This document shows positions 8,187-15,724 of a stretch of DNA of 39,582 nt, piece after piece. The stretch spans positions 1 to 39,582 of the forward strand of contig NZ_VWPY01000039.1 of assembly GCF_011839805.1 (NCBI RefSeq), in the 5' to 3' direction. The first letter of the stretch is position 1. Every line of letters begins with the position of its first letter. The notes beneath the pieces were generated by a model that was given only the letters and a program-made list of their open reading frames with translations, was not told the DNA's origin and made no database searches. Made by a program: the position numbers and the translations under genes. This stretch comes from Kineococcus rubinsiae. GTDB lineage: Bacteria; Actinomycetota; Actinomycetes; Actinomycetales; Kineococcaceae.

Positions 8187-8792
8187 ACGCGTGGCCCCCG
8201 CCGCCTCCGCGTCGATTCCCGGCGCGAAGGCGCCGAACTCCAGCGAGCACGCGACGGCGGCCGCCAGCTCGCTCGCGGCGTCCCACACGTGCACACCCGT
8301 CGTCGCGATGCTGAGCAGCAGGACCTCCCCCGGGCGCGGGTGCGCGACGTGCACCTCGAAGCGGCCCAGCAGCGTGGCGTCGAGGCCGGGCAGCGCCACC
8401 TCCTCCCACGACGTCGCGACGACGGCGGGCCCGCAGGGCAGCGCGACCTCGCGCGCGTCGGGCGAGCCGGCCCCGTGCAGGGCCGCGACGTCGGGCAGGC
8501 CGCCCGCCAGGGTGGCGAGCGAGAGCGTGAAGTGCGCCAGGCCGCCGGCGCCGTCGTCGAGGGAGCCGAGGGCCGCCAGCTCCAGGCGGGTCCCGGGCTC
8601 GTCGGTCGCCAGCTGCCGCAGCAGACCGCCGACGGGGGCCGCGCCGGGGCCGCCCTCCCCCGCCTCCCCGACGTCACCGGCCTCCCCGACGGCACCGACC
8701 GCGTGCAGGGCCGCGGGCAGCACGAGCCGCACCTCGCCGCCCGAGCCCACGACGTGGCGGCCGTCGCGCGGGGCGGGGAGGCGGGCGGGCAC
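8184..8792 (-). CDS. Hypothetical protein upstream of serS
   Basis: A 202-residue soluble protein I do not recognise. It begins [15 protein letters not shown] and continues with alternating strand-like segments ([54 protein letters not shown]) and a helical end. There is no signal peptide or membrane segment and a single cysteine in ALPCG. A Gly/Glu-rich stretch at about residues 30-50 looks like a loop. AGGAG lies 5 bases before the GTG start. It ends 10 bases before serS. The shape (mostly beta with one terminal helix) resembles small actinobacterial proteins of unknown function; no role is assigned. Confidence 0.75.
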   Translation of the reverse strand: MPARLPAPRDGRHVVGSGGEVRLVLPAALHAVGAVGEAGDVGEAGEGGPGAAPVGGLLRQLATDEPGTRLELAALGSLDDGAGGLAHFTLSLATLAGGLPDVAALHGAGSPDAREVALPCGPAVVATSWEEVALPGLDATLLGRFEVHVAHPRPGEVLLLSIATTGVHVWDAASELAAAVACSLEFGAFAPGIDAEAAGATR

Positions 8793-9030
8793 GGGGTCTC
8801 CTGGTGGTTCGTCGGTGCTGGTGGACGGGGCTGTCGGACGGGGCTCGTGATCCGGTGCTCCGCGGGGAGCGGGGCGTGCTCCCGTGATCGGCAGCGCCCG
8901 GCCCGGCCCGGAGCGCGCGGCGCCCGCGTCACCGGCACGGCCCTGCGGCACCACCCGTTCGGCCCGGCCGGCGGGCCGGGCGGGCGCCCCGCCGTGATCC
9001 CCACCGCGCGGGCGGGGGCCGCCGCCCGGC

Positions 9031-9036
9031 TACCGT
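9031..9036 (+). promoter_or_regulatory. -10 element TACCGT for the lipid kinase gene (leaderless)
   Basis: TACCGT is followed by 6 bases and the ATG at 9043. The six bases GAGCGG are too close and too poor for a ribosome site. Confidence 0.5.
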
Positions 9037-9042
9037 GAGCGG

Positions 9043-10179
9043 ATGACGGCCGCGGAGATCCTCGACTCGACCGTCGTGGCCGTGGTCCTCGCCGTGCTCC
9101 TCGTGGTGGTCTCGACCCTCTTCGTGCGCGAGCGCCGCGCCCACCGCCGCGACCGCGTCGTCGCCGCCGCGGAGCTGGCCCAGGTGCCCCCGGGACGGGC
9201 CGCCGCGGCCGCCGGCGAGGACGCCCGGAGCGCGCCCACCCTGCCCCGCGCGGGCATCGTCGTGAACCCGACGAAGTTCGCCGACCTCGACGAGGAGGCC
9301 CTGCGGCGCCGCCAGGCCTACGTCGCCGCGGCGTTCCGCTCGCACGGCTGGGACGACCCGCTGTGGTTCGAGACGACCGCGGAGGAGACGGGCGGCGCGC
9401 AGGCCCGCGAGGCCCTGGGCCAGGGCGTCGCGATCGTGCTCGCGTGCGGCGGGGACGGCACCGTCCGCGCCGTCGCCGAGTCCATGACGGGCACGGGCGT
9501 GCCGATGGGCCTGCTGCCCGCGGGGACCGGGAACCTGCTGGCGCGCAACCTCGACCTGCCGCACACCGACCTCGCCCGGGCCCTGGACGTGACGTTCTCC
9601 GCACCCGACCACGCCGTCGACGTCGGGTGGCTGGAGGTCGACCGGACCGGTTCCGACCGCGACCCCGAGCGCCACCTGTTCCTCGTCATGGCCGGCCTCG
9701 GCTTCGACGCGGCGATGATGGCCGGCGTCGAGGACCGCCTGAAGCGGCGCATCGGCTACGGCGCCTACGTCGTCTCCGGCGTCCGCGCGCTGTACGGCCC
9801 GCAGGCCAAGGTGCGGATGCGGGTGGAGGACGGCGAGACCGCGAGCCTGCGCACGCGCGGCATCATCGTCGGCAACTGCGGCAAGCTCACGAAGAACCTC
9901 GTCCTCATGCCGGACGCGCGCATCGACGACGGCTACCTCGACGCGGTCGTCCTGTCCCCGCGCGGCGGGATCGGCTGGGGCGAGGTCTTCTTCGCCATCC
10001 TCACGCGCGACCGCAAGGGCCAGCGCCGCGTGCAGCACTCCCGCGGGCGCAGCGTCGAGGTCTGGTGCGAGCAGCCGCAGGAGGTGCAGCTCGACGGCGA
10101 CCCGATCGGCCCGGCGCGCCGGCTGCGCATGGAGGTCGAGCCCGGCGTCCTGCTGGTGCGGACCCCGACCGTCCCCTGA
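9043..10179 (+). CDS. Diacylglycerol kinase-family lipid kinase, membrane anchored
   Basis: A 378-residue protein: one membrane segment at about 9-27, a basic stretch, an Ala-rich linker, then a DAGK catalytic domain (about 68-200) and the second beta domain of the fold up to the end. Nucleotide motif GGDGT is at 136-140 and PAGTGN at 159-164. A C-terminal QLDGDPIG segment closes the second domain. The family phosphorylates diacylglycerol or related lipids (DgkB, YegS, BmrU-like); the exact lipid is not readable. The N-terminal anchor is an addition to the usual ~300-residue core. The gene converges with the c-di-GMP phosphodiesterase gene. Confidence 0.9.
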   Translation: MTAAEILDSTVVAVVLAVLLVVVSTLFVRERRAHRRDRVVAAAELAQVPPGRAAAAAGEDARSAPTLPRAGIVVNPTKFADLDEEALRRRQAYVAAAFRSHGWDDPLWFETTAEETGGAQAREALGQGVAIVLACGGDGTVRAVAESMTGTGVPMGLLPAGTGNLLARNLDLPHTDLARALDVTFSAPDHAVDVGWLEVDRTGSDRDPERHLFLVMAGLGFDAAMMAGVEDRLKRRIGYGAYVVSGVRALYGPQAKVRMRVEDGETASLRTRGIIVGNCGKLTKNLVLMPDARIDDGYLDAVVLSPRGGIGWGEVFFAILTRDRKGQRRVQHSRGRSVEVWCEQPQEVQLDGDPIGPARRLRMEVEPGVLLVRTPTVP

Positions 10180-10238
10180 CGGCCACCCCTCAGACGGCCA
10201 CCCCTCGGACGGCCACCCCTCGGACGGCTCTCCCTCAG
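10179..10238. repeat. Four-copy 15-bp tandem repeat between convergent genes
   Basis: Four 15-base units starting acggc (10179, 10194, 10209, 10224). Units 1-3 are acggccacccctcag/cgg; unit 4 is a variant with gctctcc. The array starts on the last base of the kinase stop codon and its last unit contains the stop codon of the EAL gene, so it fills the whole intergenic space. No palindrome or spacer pattern, so it is not a CRISPR. Confidence 0.85.
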
Positions 10239-12787
10239 ACGGCGAGGGTCCCCGCCGCGAACGAGGCCCGGTCGAGCTGGCGCGCGGTCCGCGAGGCCAG
10301 CGCCACAGCGCCGTCGCGCAGCGCGGCGGGCAGGTCCGGGCGGGGCGTCTGCCAGACCGCGCTGACCACCCACTCCGCCCCCGTCGCGGTCACGACGGGC
10401 ACGACGAGGACCGACGCCGCGTTCAGCCGCTCCACGTGGGCCTGGTCGAGCACGGCGCTGGTGAGGGTGTCGGGCACCCAGACCGGCCGCTGGGTGCGGA
10501 TGGCGCGGGCCACGCCGCTGAGGTCGCCGGCGTGGACCGTGAACGCCGACGCGTCCACGGGCAGCCCGCGCTGGGTCAGCAGGCCCCACGCGCCGCCGTC
10601 GGGGTCGGTCGGGCCCGTCACGAGCAGGACGTCGGCGCCGAGCAGGTCGATGGTCGCGTCCGCCAGGGCCTCCAGCAGCTCGCCGTGGCGCTCGACGCGG
10701 TCCAGCTCGGGCAGGACCTGCAGCAGCGACTGCAGGCGCGGCAGGACCGAGGACGCCTCGGCGGCCTGCAGGTGCTCGACGGCGAGCCCCGCGAGGGCGG
10801 CGAGCAGGTCGAGCTGGTGCGGCAGCAGCGGCCCGGGCTCGGGCGAGGACACGCACAGGACGCCGAGCACCCGGCCCCGCGGGTCGACCAGCGGCGCGCC
10901 GGCGTAGGAGCGCATGCCGGCGCGGGCCGCGGCGCCGCCGGCCCAGCGGGGGTCGAGCAGCAGGTCGGGCACCTCGACGACGGTGCGGCCCAGCACGGCC
11001 TGCGAGCAGGGCAGCTCCTCGCGCGGGCCGCCCGGGCCGGGGTCGCCGTGCCCGGCCAGGACGCGCACGAGGTCCTCGTCGACGACGGTCACGGCCCCGG
11101 TGGGCACGCCGCACAGCGTCGCCGCGAGCGCGGACAGGGTGTCGAAGAACGGCTTGGACGCCTGGATGAGGGGAACGACGTGGCGGACGTCGGCCAGGCG
11201 CTGCTCCTCGCCGGGCAGCAGCGCGGACGAGCGGGACGGCAGCGCGGACGGCTCGGGCCCCTGCAGGGCCGTGAGCAGCTCGTCGGCGGGGACGGGGCGC
11301 GAGAAGTGGAAGCCCTGCAGCACGTCGACGCCCAGGCGCGTCATGAGGCCGGCCGTGCGGGCGTCCTCGACGCCCTCCGCGACGACCTCCATGCTCAGGC
11401 GGTGCCCGAGGTCGACGAGGGCCCGCACGATGGCGGCGTCGGAGGCCGTGTGCGGGGCCGCGTCGACGAAGGTGCGGTCGATCTTCAGCTCGTCGACGTC
11501 GAGCTCGCGCAGCATGGTCAGCGACGTGTAGCCCGTGCCGAAGTCGTCGATGGAGATGCGGGCGCCGGCCGCGCGCAGCGCCGAGAGCAGCTCCGCGGCC
11601 CGGTGCGGGTCCTCGAGCAGGGCGCTCTCGGTGACCTCGAGCGTCAGCACCGACGGCGGCAGCTCGTGGGCGTCCAGGACGTCCTGGACGGTGGCGAGGA
11701 AGGACTCCTCGGCCAGGACGGGGGCGGCGACGTTGACGGAGACGCCGAGGTCGTGACCGGCGGCGCGCCAAGCGGCGGTCTGCGCGACGGCCGTGCGCAG
11801 CACCCACTCGGTCAGGCCGAGGATCGCCTGGCTGCGCTCGGCCAGCGGCACGAAGGCGCCGGGCCCCAGCAGCCCGCGCTCGGGGTGCTGCCAGCGCACG
11901 AGGGCCTCGACCCCGACGAGGCGGCCGCCACCGGCCGCGACGAGGGGCTGGTAGTGCACCCGCAGCTCACCGGCGGCGATCGCGGCCGGCAGCTGGGCGT
12001 GCAGGGCCAGCGCCTCGACGTCCAGGACGGCGGCCCCCTCCGCCAGGGCGACCCGGGAGGGCGCCCCGGCCGCGGTGACCAGGGCGACGTCGGCGGCGGC
12101 GAGCAGCTCCTCGAGGTCGGTGCCGTGGTCGGGCACGCACGCCACGCCGACGCTGGTCTCGGGACGGACCTCGAGCCCGCGCGCCCCCAGCCGGACGGGC
12201 TGCTGCAGCGCGGCCTGCACGGCGCGGCCCTGGCGCTCGCCGAGGCTCAGCCCGGCGTCGGCGAGGGAGTCGGAGTAACCGAGGGGGACGGGCCGCACGA
12301 CGGCGAGGGTGTCGTGGTCGATGCGGGCGACGACGGCCCCCTCGAGGCGGGAGAGGCGGCGGGCGGCCTCGGCCAGCAGCTCCAGCGCCGAGTCCGCACC
12401 CAGCGCGAGGCGCAGGTCGCGGAGGTCGTCGAAGTGGACGACGGAGACCGTGGCGGCCGTGTCGTAGCCGGCCAGCGACGTCAGCCAGCCCGCGCACTCC
12501 TCGGCCAGCCCGGTCCGGTTGGCCACGTCGAGGACGGGGTCCTGGGTGCTGCGGCGGCGACCCTGCTCCAGCAGGGAGTGCACGAGGACGGCGGGGGTCG
12601 TCACGAGGACGACGACGAGCACCACCACGAGGACGGGCAGCGTCGCCCCGCCGGTGGGCACCACCCACACGAGGGCGATGGCGACGGTGACGGCGACGGC
12701 GAGGGCCACGGCCGAGCAGACGACGCCCGCCGCGCTCCTGGAGGGGCGCCCCTGCGGGAGGTTCGCTCGGCTCGTCACGTCAGACAC
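10235..12787 (-). CDS. Membrane c-di-GMP phosphodiesterase: degenerate GGDEF, EAL, two GAF domains
   Basis: An 850-residue protein. Two membrane segments (about 22-43 and 49-70), a GGDEF-like domain (about 82-250) whose signature reads RIDHDTLAVV at 155-164 instead of GGDEF and is surely inactive as a cyclase, and an EAL domain (about 262-508) with intact residues: E294 (EALVRW), N351, E383, D413-D414 (SIDDFGTGYTSL), K434 and EVVAEGVE. Two GAF-like modules follow (about 545-680 and 705-845); the first contains SYAGAPLVDPRGRVLGVLCV. So the protein should hydrolyse c-di-GMP under control of small ligands or redox. GTG at 12787; the ribosome site is poor. Confidence 0.92.
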   Translation of the reverse strand: MSDVTSRANLPQGRPSRSAAGVVCSAVALAVAVTVAIALVWVVPTGGATLPVLVVVLVVVLVTTPAVLVHSLLEQGRRRSTQDPVLDVANRTGLAEECAGWLTSLAGYDTAATVSVVHFDDLRDLRLALGADSALELLAEAARRLSRLEGAVVARIDHDTLAVVRPVPLGYSDSLADAGLSLGERQGRAVQAALQQPVRLGARGLEVRPETSVGVACVPDHGTDLEELLAAADVALVTAAGAPSRVALAEGAAVLDVEALALHAQLPAAIAAGELRVHYQPLVAAGGGRLVGVEALVRWQHPERGLLGPGAFVPLAERSQAILGLTEWVLRTAVAQTAAWRAAGHDLGVSVNVAAPVLAEESFLATVQDVLDAHELPPSVLTLEVTESALLEDPHRAAELLSALRAAGARISIDDFGTGYTSLTMLRELDVDELKIDRTFVDAAPHTASDAAIVRALVDLGHRLSMEVVAEGVEDARTAGLMTRLGVDVLQGFHFSRPVPADELLTALQGPEPSALPSRSSALLPGEEQRLADVRHVVPLIQASKPFFDTLSALAATLCGVPTGAVTVVDEDLVRVLAGHGDPGPGGPREELPCSQAVLGRTVVEVPDLLLDPRWAGGAAARAGMRSYAGAPLVDPRGRVLGVLCVSSPEPGPLLPHQLDLLAALAGLAVEHLQAAEASSVLPRLQSLLQVLPELDRVERHGELLEALADATIDLLGADVLLVTGPTDPDGGAWGLLTQRGLPVDASAFTVHAGDLSGVARAIRTQRPVWVPDTLTSAVLDQAHVERLNAASVLVVPVVTATGAEWVVSAVWQTPRPDLPAALRDGAVALASRTARQLDRASFAAGTLAV

Positions 12788-12925
12788 ACCTGGGTCATCG
12801 GGTCACACCACCAGCCTCTCGATGGTCTGAACGGATGATCTAGAAGTAACGCGGTGATGCACGGTAACGCCGGTGGCCCCGCGAGGACACCCCCCGTGAC
12901 GATCCGCAGGTCAGACGCGCGCCGC

Positions 12926-13906
12926 TCAGCCGGCGGCGCCGCCCCGCAGGCGGTCCAGCCAGGCCTGGGCGCTCGCGAAGGCCTCGTCGCTGGGCCCGCT
13001 GCCCGTCACGGCGTGCCCGCCGTCGGAGCGGGGGTAGCTGCCGACGAAGCGGACCCGCTCGCACACGCGGTGCAGCCCCATGAGGGCCTCGCCGACCCGC
13101 GCGTCACCCACGTGCCCGTCGCAGTCGATGGAGAAGCAGTAGCGGCCCAGGGCGTCACCGGAGGGGCGCGACTCGATCCGCGTCAGGTTGATCCCGCGCG
13201 TGACGAACTGCTCCAGGGCCTCGACGAGGGCACCCGGGCGCTCCTCGCGCAGGAACACGACGAGGGAGGTCTTGTCGTCGCCCGTGGGCGCCGGGGCCGG
13301 GCCGACGCCGGGCCGCGAGAGCAGGACGAAGCGCGTCTGGGCGCCCTCGCGGTCCTCGATGCGCTCGGCGAGGACGTCGAGGCCGAAGCGGCGCGCGGCG
13401 AAGGGCGCGCAGATGGCGGCGTCGAAGCCGGCCGGGACCCCGTCGGAAACCTCCAGCGCCAGGGACTCGGCCGCGGCGGCCGTGGAGGAGGCGGGCACGT
13501 AGGCCGCGCCGGGCACGGCCGCGTGCAGCCAGCGCCGCACCTGCGCGTAGGCGTGCGTGTGGGTGCTGACCGTGCGCACGTCCGCGAGCGCCGTCCCGGG
13601 CCGGACGGCGAGGACGAAGCTCACGGGCAGGACGACCTCGGCGACGACCACGAGGGGCTCGCCCACGGCGAGGCCGTCGAGGGTCGCGGGCACGCCGCCC
13701 TCGACGGAGTTCTCGATGGGGACGCAGCCGACGTCGGCACGTCCGGTGCGCACGGCGTCGATCGTGGCGTCCACGCTGGCCATGGCCTCCGCGGGCGCGT
13801 CCGGCACGACGGTGCGCAGGGCCGCCTCGGAGAAGGTCCCCACCGGCCCGAAGAACGCGTACCGCAGGGCGGTGGGTGCGGACGGGGTGGACGGGGTCTC
13901 GGGCAC
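12926..13906 (-). CDS. pheA: Prephenate dehydratase
   Basis: A 326-residue, monofunctional enzyme converting prephenate to phenylpyruvate in phenylalanine biosynthesis. The catalytic domain spans about 14-195, with GPVGTFSEAAL, VPIENSVEGGV and the T191-R-F motif before the end of the domain. An ACT regulatory domain (about 212-290) carries ESRP (245-248) for phenylalanine feedback. There is no chorismate mutase part, as in other actinobacteria. The GTG at 13906 was chosen for the family start (YAFFGP about 16 residues in) and has TACTGT 8 bases upstream, suggesting a leaderless message. It follows whiB on the same strand. Confidence 0.95.
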   Translation of the reverse strand: MPETPSTPSAPTALRYAFFGPVGTFSEAALRTVVPDAPAEAMASVDATIDAVRTGRADVGCVPIENSVEGGVPATLDGLAVGEPLVVVAEVVLPVSFVLAVRPGTALADVRTVSTHTHAYAQVRRWLHAAVPGAAYVPASSTAAAAESLALEVSDGVPAGFDAAICAPFAARRFGLDVLAERIEDREGAQTRFVLLSRPGVGPAPAPTGDDKTSLVVFLREERPGALVEALEQFVTRGINLTRIESRPSGDALGRYCFSIDCDGHVGDARVGEALMGLHRVCERVRFVGSYPRSDGGHAVTGSGPSDEAFASAQAWLDRLRGGAAG

Positions 13907-13914
13907 GGTCGAGC

Positions 13915-13920
13915 ACAGTA
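13915..13920 (-). promoter_or_regulatory. -10 element TACTGT for pheA (leaderless)
   Basis: TACTGT lies 8 bases before the pheA GTG start; no ribosome site is present between them. Confidence 0.4.
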
Positions 13921-13979
13921 GCCCGGCGACCGGGGCCGCCGGGCCCGACCGCACCCGGCGTCCCCCGTCTGCCCGCGGC

Positions 13980-14273
13980 TCAGCTGGCGCGCTTGAGGCG
14001 CCGCTCGTTCCACGCGCTCTCGCGCTGCTCCTCGGTGAGCCCGCCCCAGACCCCGTAGCTCTCCTTGTGCCGCAGGACGTGCTCGCGGCACTGGCGCAGG
14101 ACGGGGCACTCGGCGCAGACGGCCAGCGCCGCGGCGTCGCGGTGCTGGCGCGAGGCGCCCCGTTCGAGCTCGGGGTGGAAGAAGAGCTCCGGATCCGCGT
14201 CGCGGCAGGAGCCGGCCAGCTGCCACTCCCAGGCGTCGACGGTCGGTCGCAGTCCACGTGTCGTGTCGTTCAC
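13980..14273 (-). CDS. WhiB-family iron-sulfur transcription regulator (WhiB3/WhiD-like)
   Basis: A 97-residue protein with the four cluster cysteines C23, C53, C56 and C62 and the G74-V-W-G-G78 turn, followed by a basic C-terminal helix (WNERRLKR) for DNA contact. The AWEWQLAG...DADPELFFHPELERG context resembles the WhiB3/WhiD branch (WQ..G.CR......FFHP..ERG) more than WhiB1 or WhiB2, but the subfamily call is tentative. These proteins bind a [4Fe-4S] cluster and usually act with the housekeeping sigma factor. GTG start at 14273 with GAGGGGGG upstream. The promoter is mapped just upstream. Confidence 0.95.
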   Translation of the reverse strand: MNDTTRGLRPTVDAWEWQLAGSCRDADPELFFHPELERGASRQHRDAAALAVCAECPVLRQCREHVLRHKESYGVWGGLTEEQRESAWNERRLKRAS

Positions 14274-14335
14274 GGTCCCCCCTCAGTGGTGCTGACGGCG
14301 ATGCGTCGTGAGCCGTCTTTGCCCCGGAGGTCAGA

Positions 14336-14365
14336 ACCTTAAACGCTAAGCGACGGATTAGTCAC
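14336..14365 (-). promoter_or_regulatory. Probable promoter of the whiB gene
   Basis: On the minus strand GTGACT (14365-14360) and TAAGGT (14341-14336) are 18 bases apart in an unusually AT-rich stretch; the start would be near 14330, giving a leader of about 57 bases. The -35 overlaps the TAA stop codon of the glycosyltransferase gene. Confidence 0.5.
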
Positions 14366-15632
14366 GGGCTGTGATTGGCGCCCGGCGTGTCCCCGGATTG
14401 TCAACCCCCGCGCTGGGCCCTTCGGGTGAGCCCGGACGGGGCGTCACCACGCGGTGCAGCACCACCAGGGCGGCGATGGTCCACCAGAGGTCGCCGTTCT
14501 GCACGATGCGCGCCAGGACCGTCGGCACGGTCGCCGAGGCCAGCAGGCCGGCCCCCACCCACGGCCACGCGACCCACAGCGCCGCCAGCTGCACCGCGGC
14601 GATCACCACCCGCCGCCGCACGCGCCCGTCGCCCACCACGGCCGCGAGCACCAGCAGGCCCCAGTGCACGTGGTGCAGCCACGAGACGGGCGAGACGAGG
14701 ATCGCGACCATCCCGCACGCAGCGGCCTCGCCCACGAGCGAGCCGCGGCGGTGCATCGAGCGCGCGACGCCGTACGCCAGCACCCCGGCCGTCAGGGCGA
14801 GCACGACCCACAGCGCCTGCGTCAGGCCGTCGGGGAGGTACAGCCGCAGCAGCGCCCCGCGCAGCGACTGGTTGGACGAGCCCGCGTTGGGGCCGAGGCG
14901 GTCGGAGGACAGCAGCGCCGACGTCCAGTACTCCGCGGACGCCTCGGGCGCGACGAGGAACGTGCCCAGCGTGACCGCGACGGCCGCCGCGACGGCGTTG
15001 CGCAGCTCCCGCCACTGCCGCGTGACGGCGAAGTGGACGAGGAAGACGCCCGGCGTCAGCTTGATCGCGACGGCGACGCCGATGAGCGCGCCGCGCGGCC
15101 AGCGGACGTGGCGGCCCGCGATCGTGATGCCGTCGCGCCCGCGGACCACGTCGAGCAGGCAGAGCGCGACGAGCACCGCGTTGACCTGGCCGAAGCGGAT
15201 GCCCTCCCCGATCGGGGAGATCCACACGCACGCCGCCGCCACGGCCCCCTGCGCGAGCCCGGCCCGCGCACCGGCGCGCTCCAGCAGCGGCCGGAAGGCC
15301 AGCCCGACCGTGAACCACAGCAGCGCCAGCTGGAACGCCGTCCACAGCCAGCCCGCGACGCCGAACGGCACGAGCGCGAGCGGGATCGCCAGCACGGCCG
15401 AGAACGTCGGGTAGGTGAAGGGCAGGAGCTGGGGCACCTCGGTCTCGAAGAGGTACACCGGGCGGCCGATCAGCAGGCTGCGGCCGGCCTCGCGGTAGAC
15501 CTCGAGGTCGACCTGCCACTGGTCGTCGGGGTAGGCCACCAGGTACCGGTGGACGATCGGCGCCGCCGCGAGCAGCAGCAGCAGGACGCCCAGCACCCGC
15601 CACCCGACGCGACCGCTCCGCTCCGTCTGCAC
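14358..15632 (-). CDS. GT87 (DUF2029) polyprenol-phosphate-mannose-dependent glycosyltransferase
   Basis: A 424-residue polytopic membrane protein with about 10-11 hydrophobic segments. An early acidic-loop segment (YPDDQWQVDLEVYREAGRSL) carries the Asp pair typical of GT-C fold enzymes; GQVNAVLVALCLLDV and IKLTPGVFLVHFAV match the GT87/DUF2029 family that includes PimE-type alpha-1,2-mannosyltransferases. It would transfer mannose (or a similar sugar) from a polyprenyl-phosphate donor on the outer face of the membrane. Start GTG at 15632 with AGGA upstream; an in-frame GTG at 15659 is less likely. Divergent from the next, phosphatase-like membrane protein. Confidence 0.88.
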   Translation of the reverse strand: MQTERSGRVGWRVLGVLLLLLAAAPIVHRYLVAYPDDQWQVDLEVYREAGRSLLIGRPVYLFETEVPQLLPFTYPTFSAVLAIPLALVPFGVAGWLWTAFQLALLWFTVGLAFRPLLERAGARAGLAQGAVAAACVWISPIGEGIRFGQVNAVLVALCLLDVVRGRDGITIAGRHVRWPRGALIGVAVAIKLTPGVFLVHFAVTRQWRELRNAVAAAVAVTLGTFLVAPEASAEYWTSALLSSDRLGPNAGSSNQSLRGALLRLYLPDGLTQALWVVLALTAGVLAYGVARSMHRRGSLVGEAAACGMVAILVSPVSWLHHVHWGLLVLAAVVGDGRVRRRVVIAAVQLAALWVAWPWVGAGLLASATVPTVLARIVQNGDLWWTIAALVVLHRVVTPRPGSPEGPSAGVDNPGTRRAPITARD

Positions 15633-15712
15633 GGTGGCGATCCTGCCGCAGGTCTGCACCGGACTCGCCCACCCGCCCCCCGCGGGAGGCCCGCGCGCCG
15701 CCCGCGCTCTCC

Positions 15713-15718
15713 TAGCCT
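15713..15718 (+). promoter_or_regulatory. -10 element TAGCCT (leaderless)
   Basis: TAGCCT is followed by 6 bases and the GTG at 15725, in the divergent intergenic region; no ribosome site. Confidence 0.45.
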
Positions 15719-15724
15719 GGGGCC

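Noticed and set aside
10179-10238. CRISPR-like array
   Set aside because: Units are contiguous 15-mers with no spacers.
12778-12800. Seven-codon upstream ORF overlapping the start of the EAL gene (ATG ACC CAG ...)
   Set aside because: Very short and without its own ribosome site; chance occurrence is likely.
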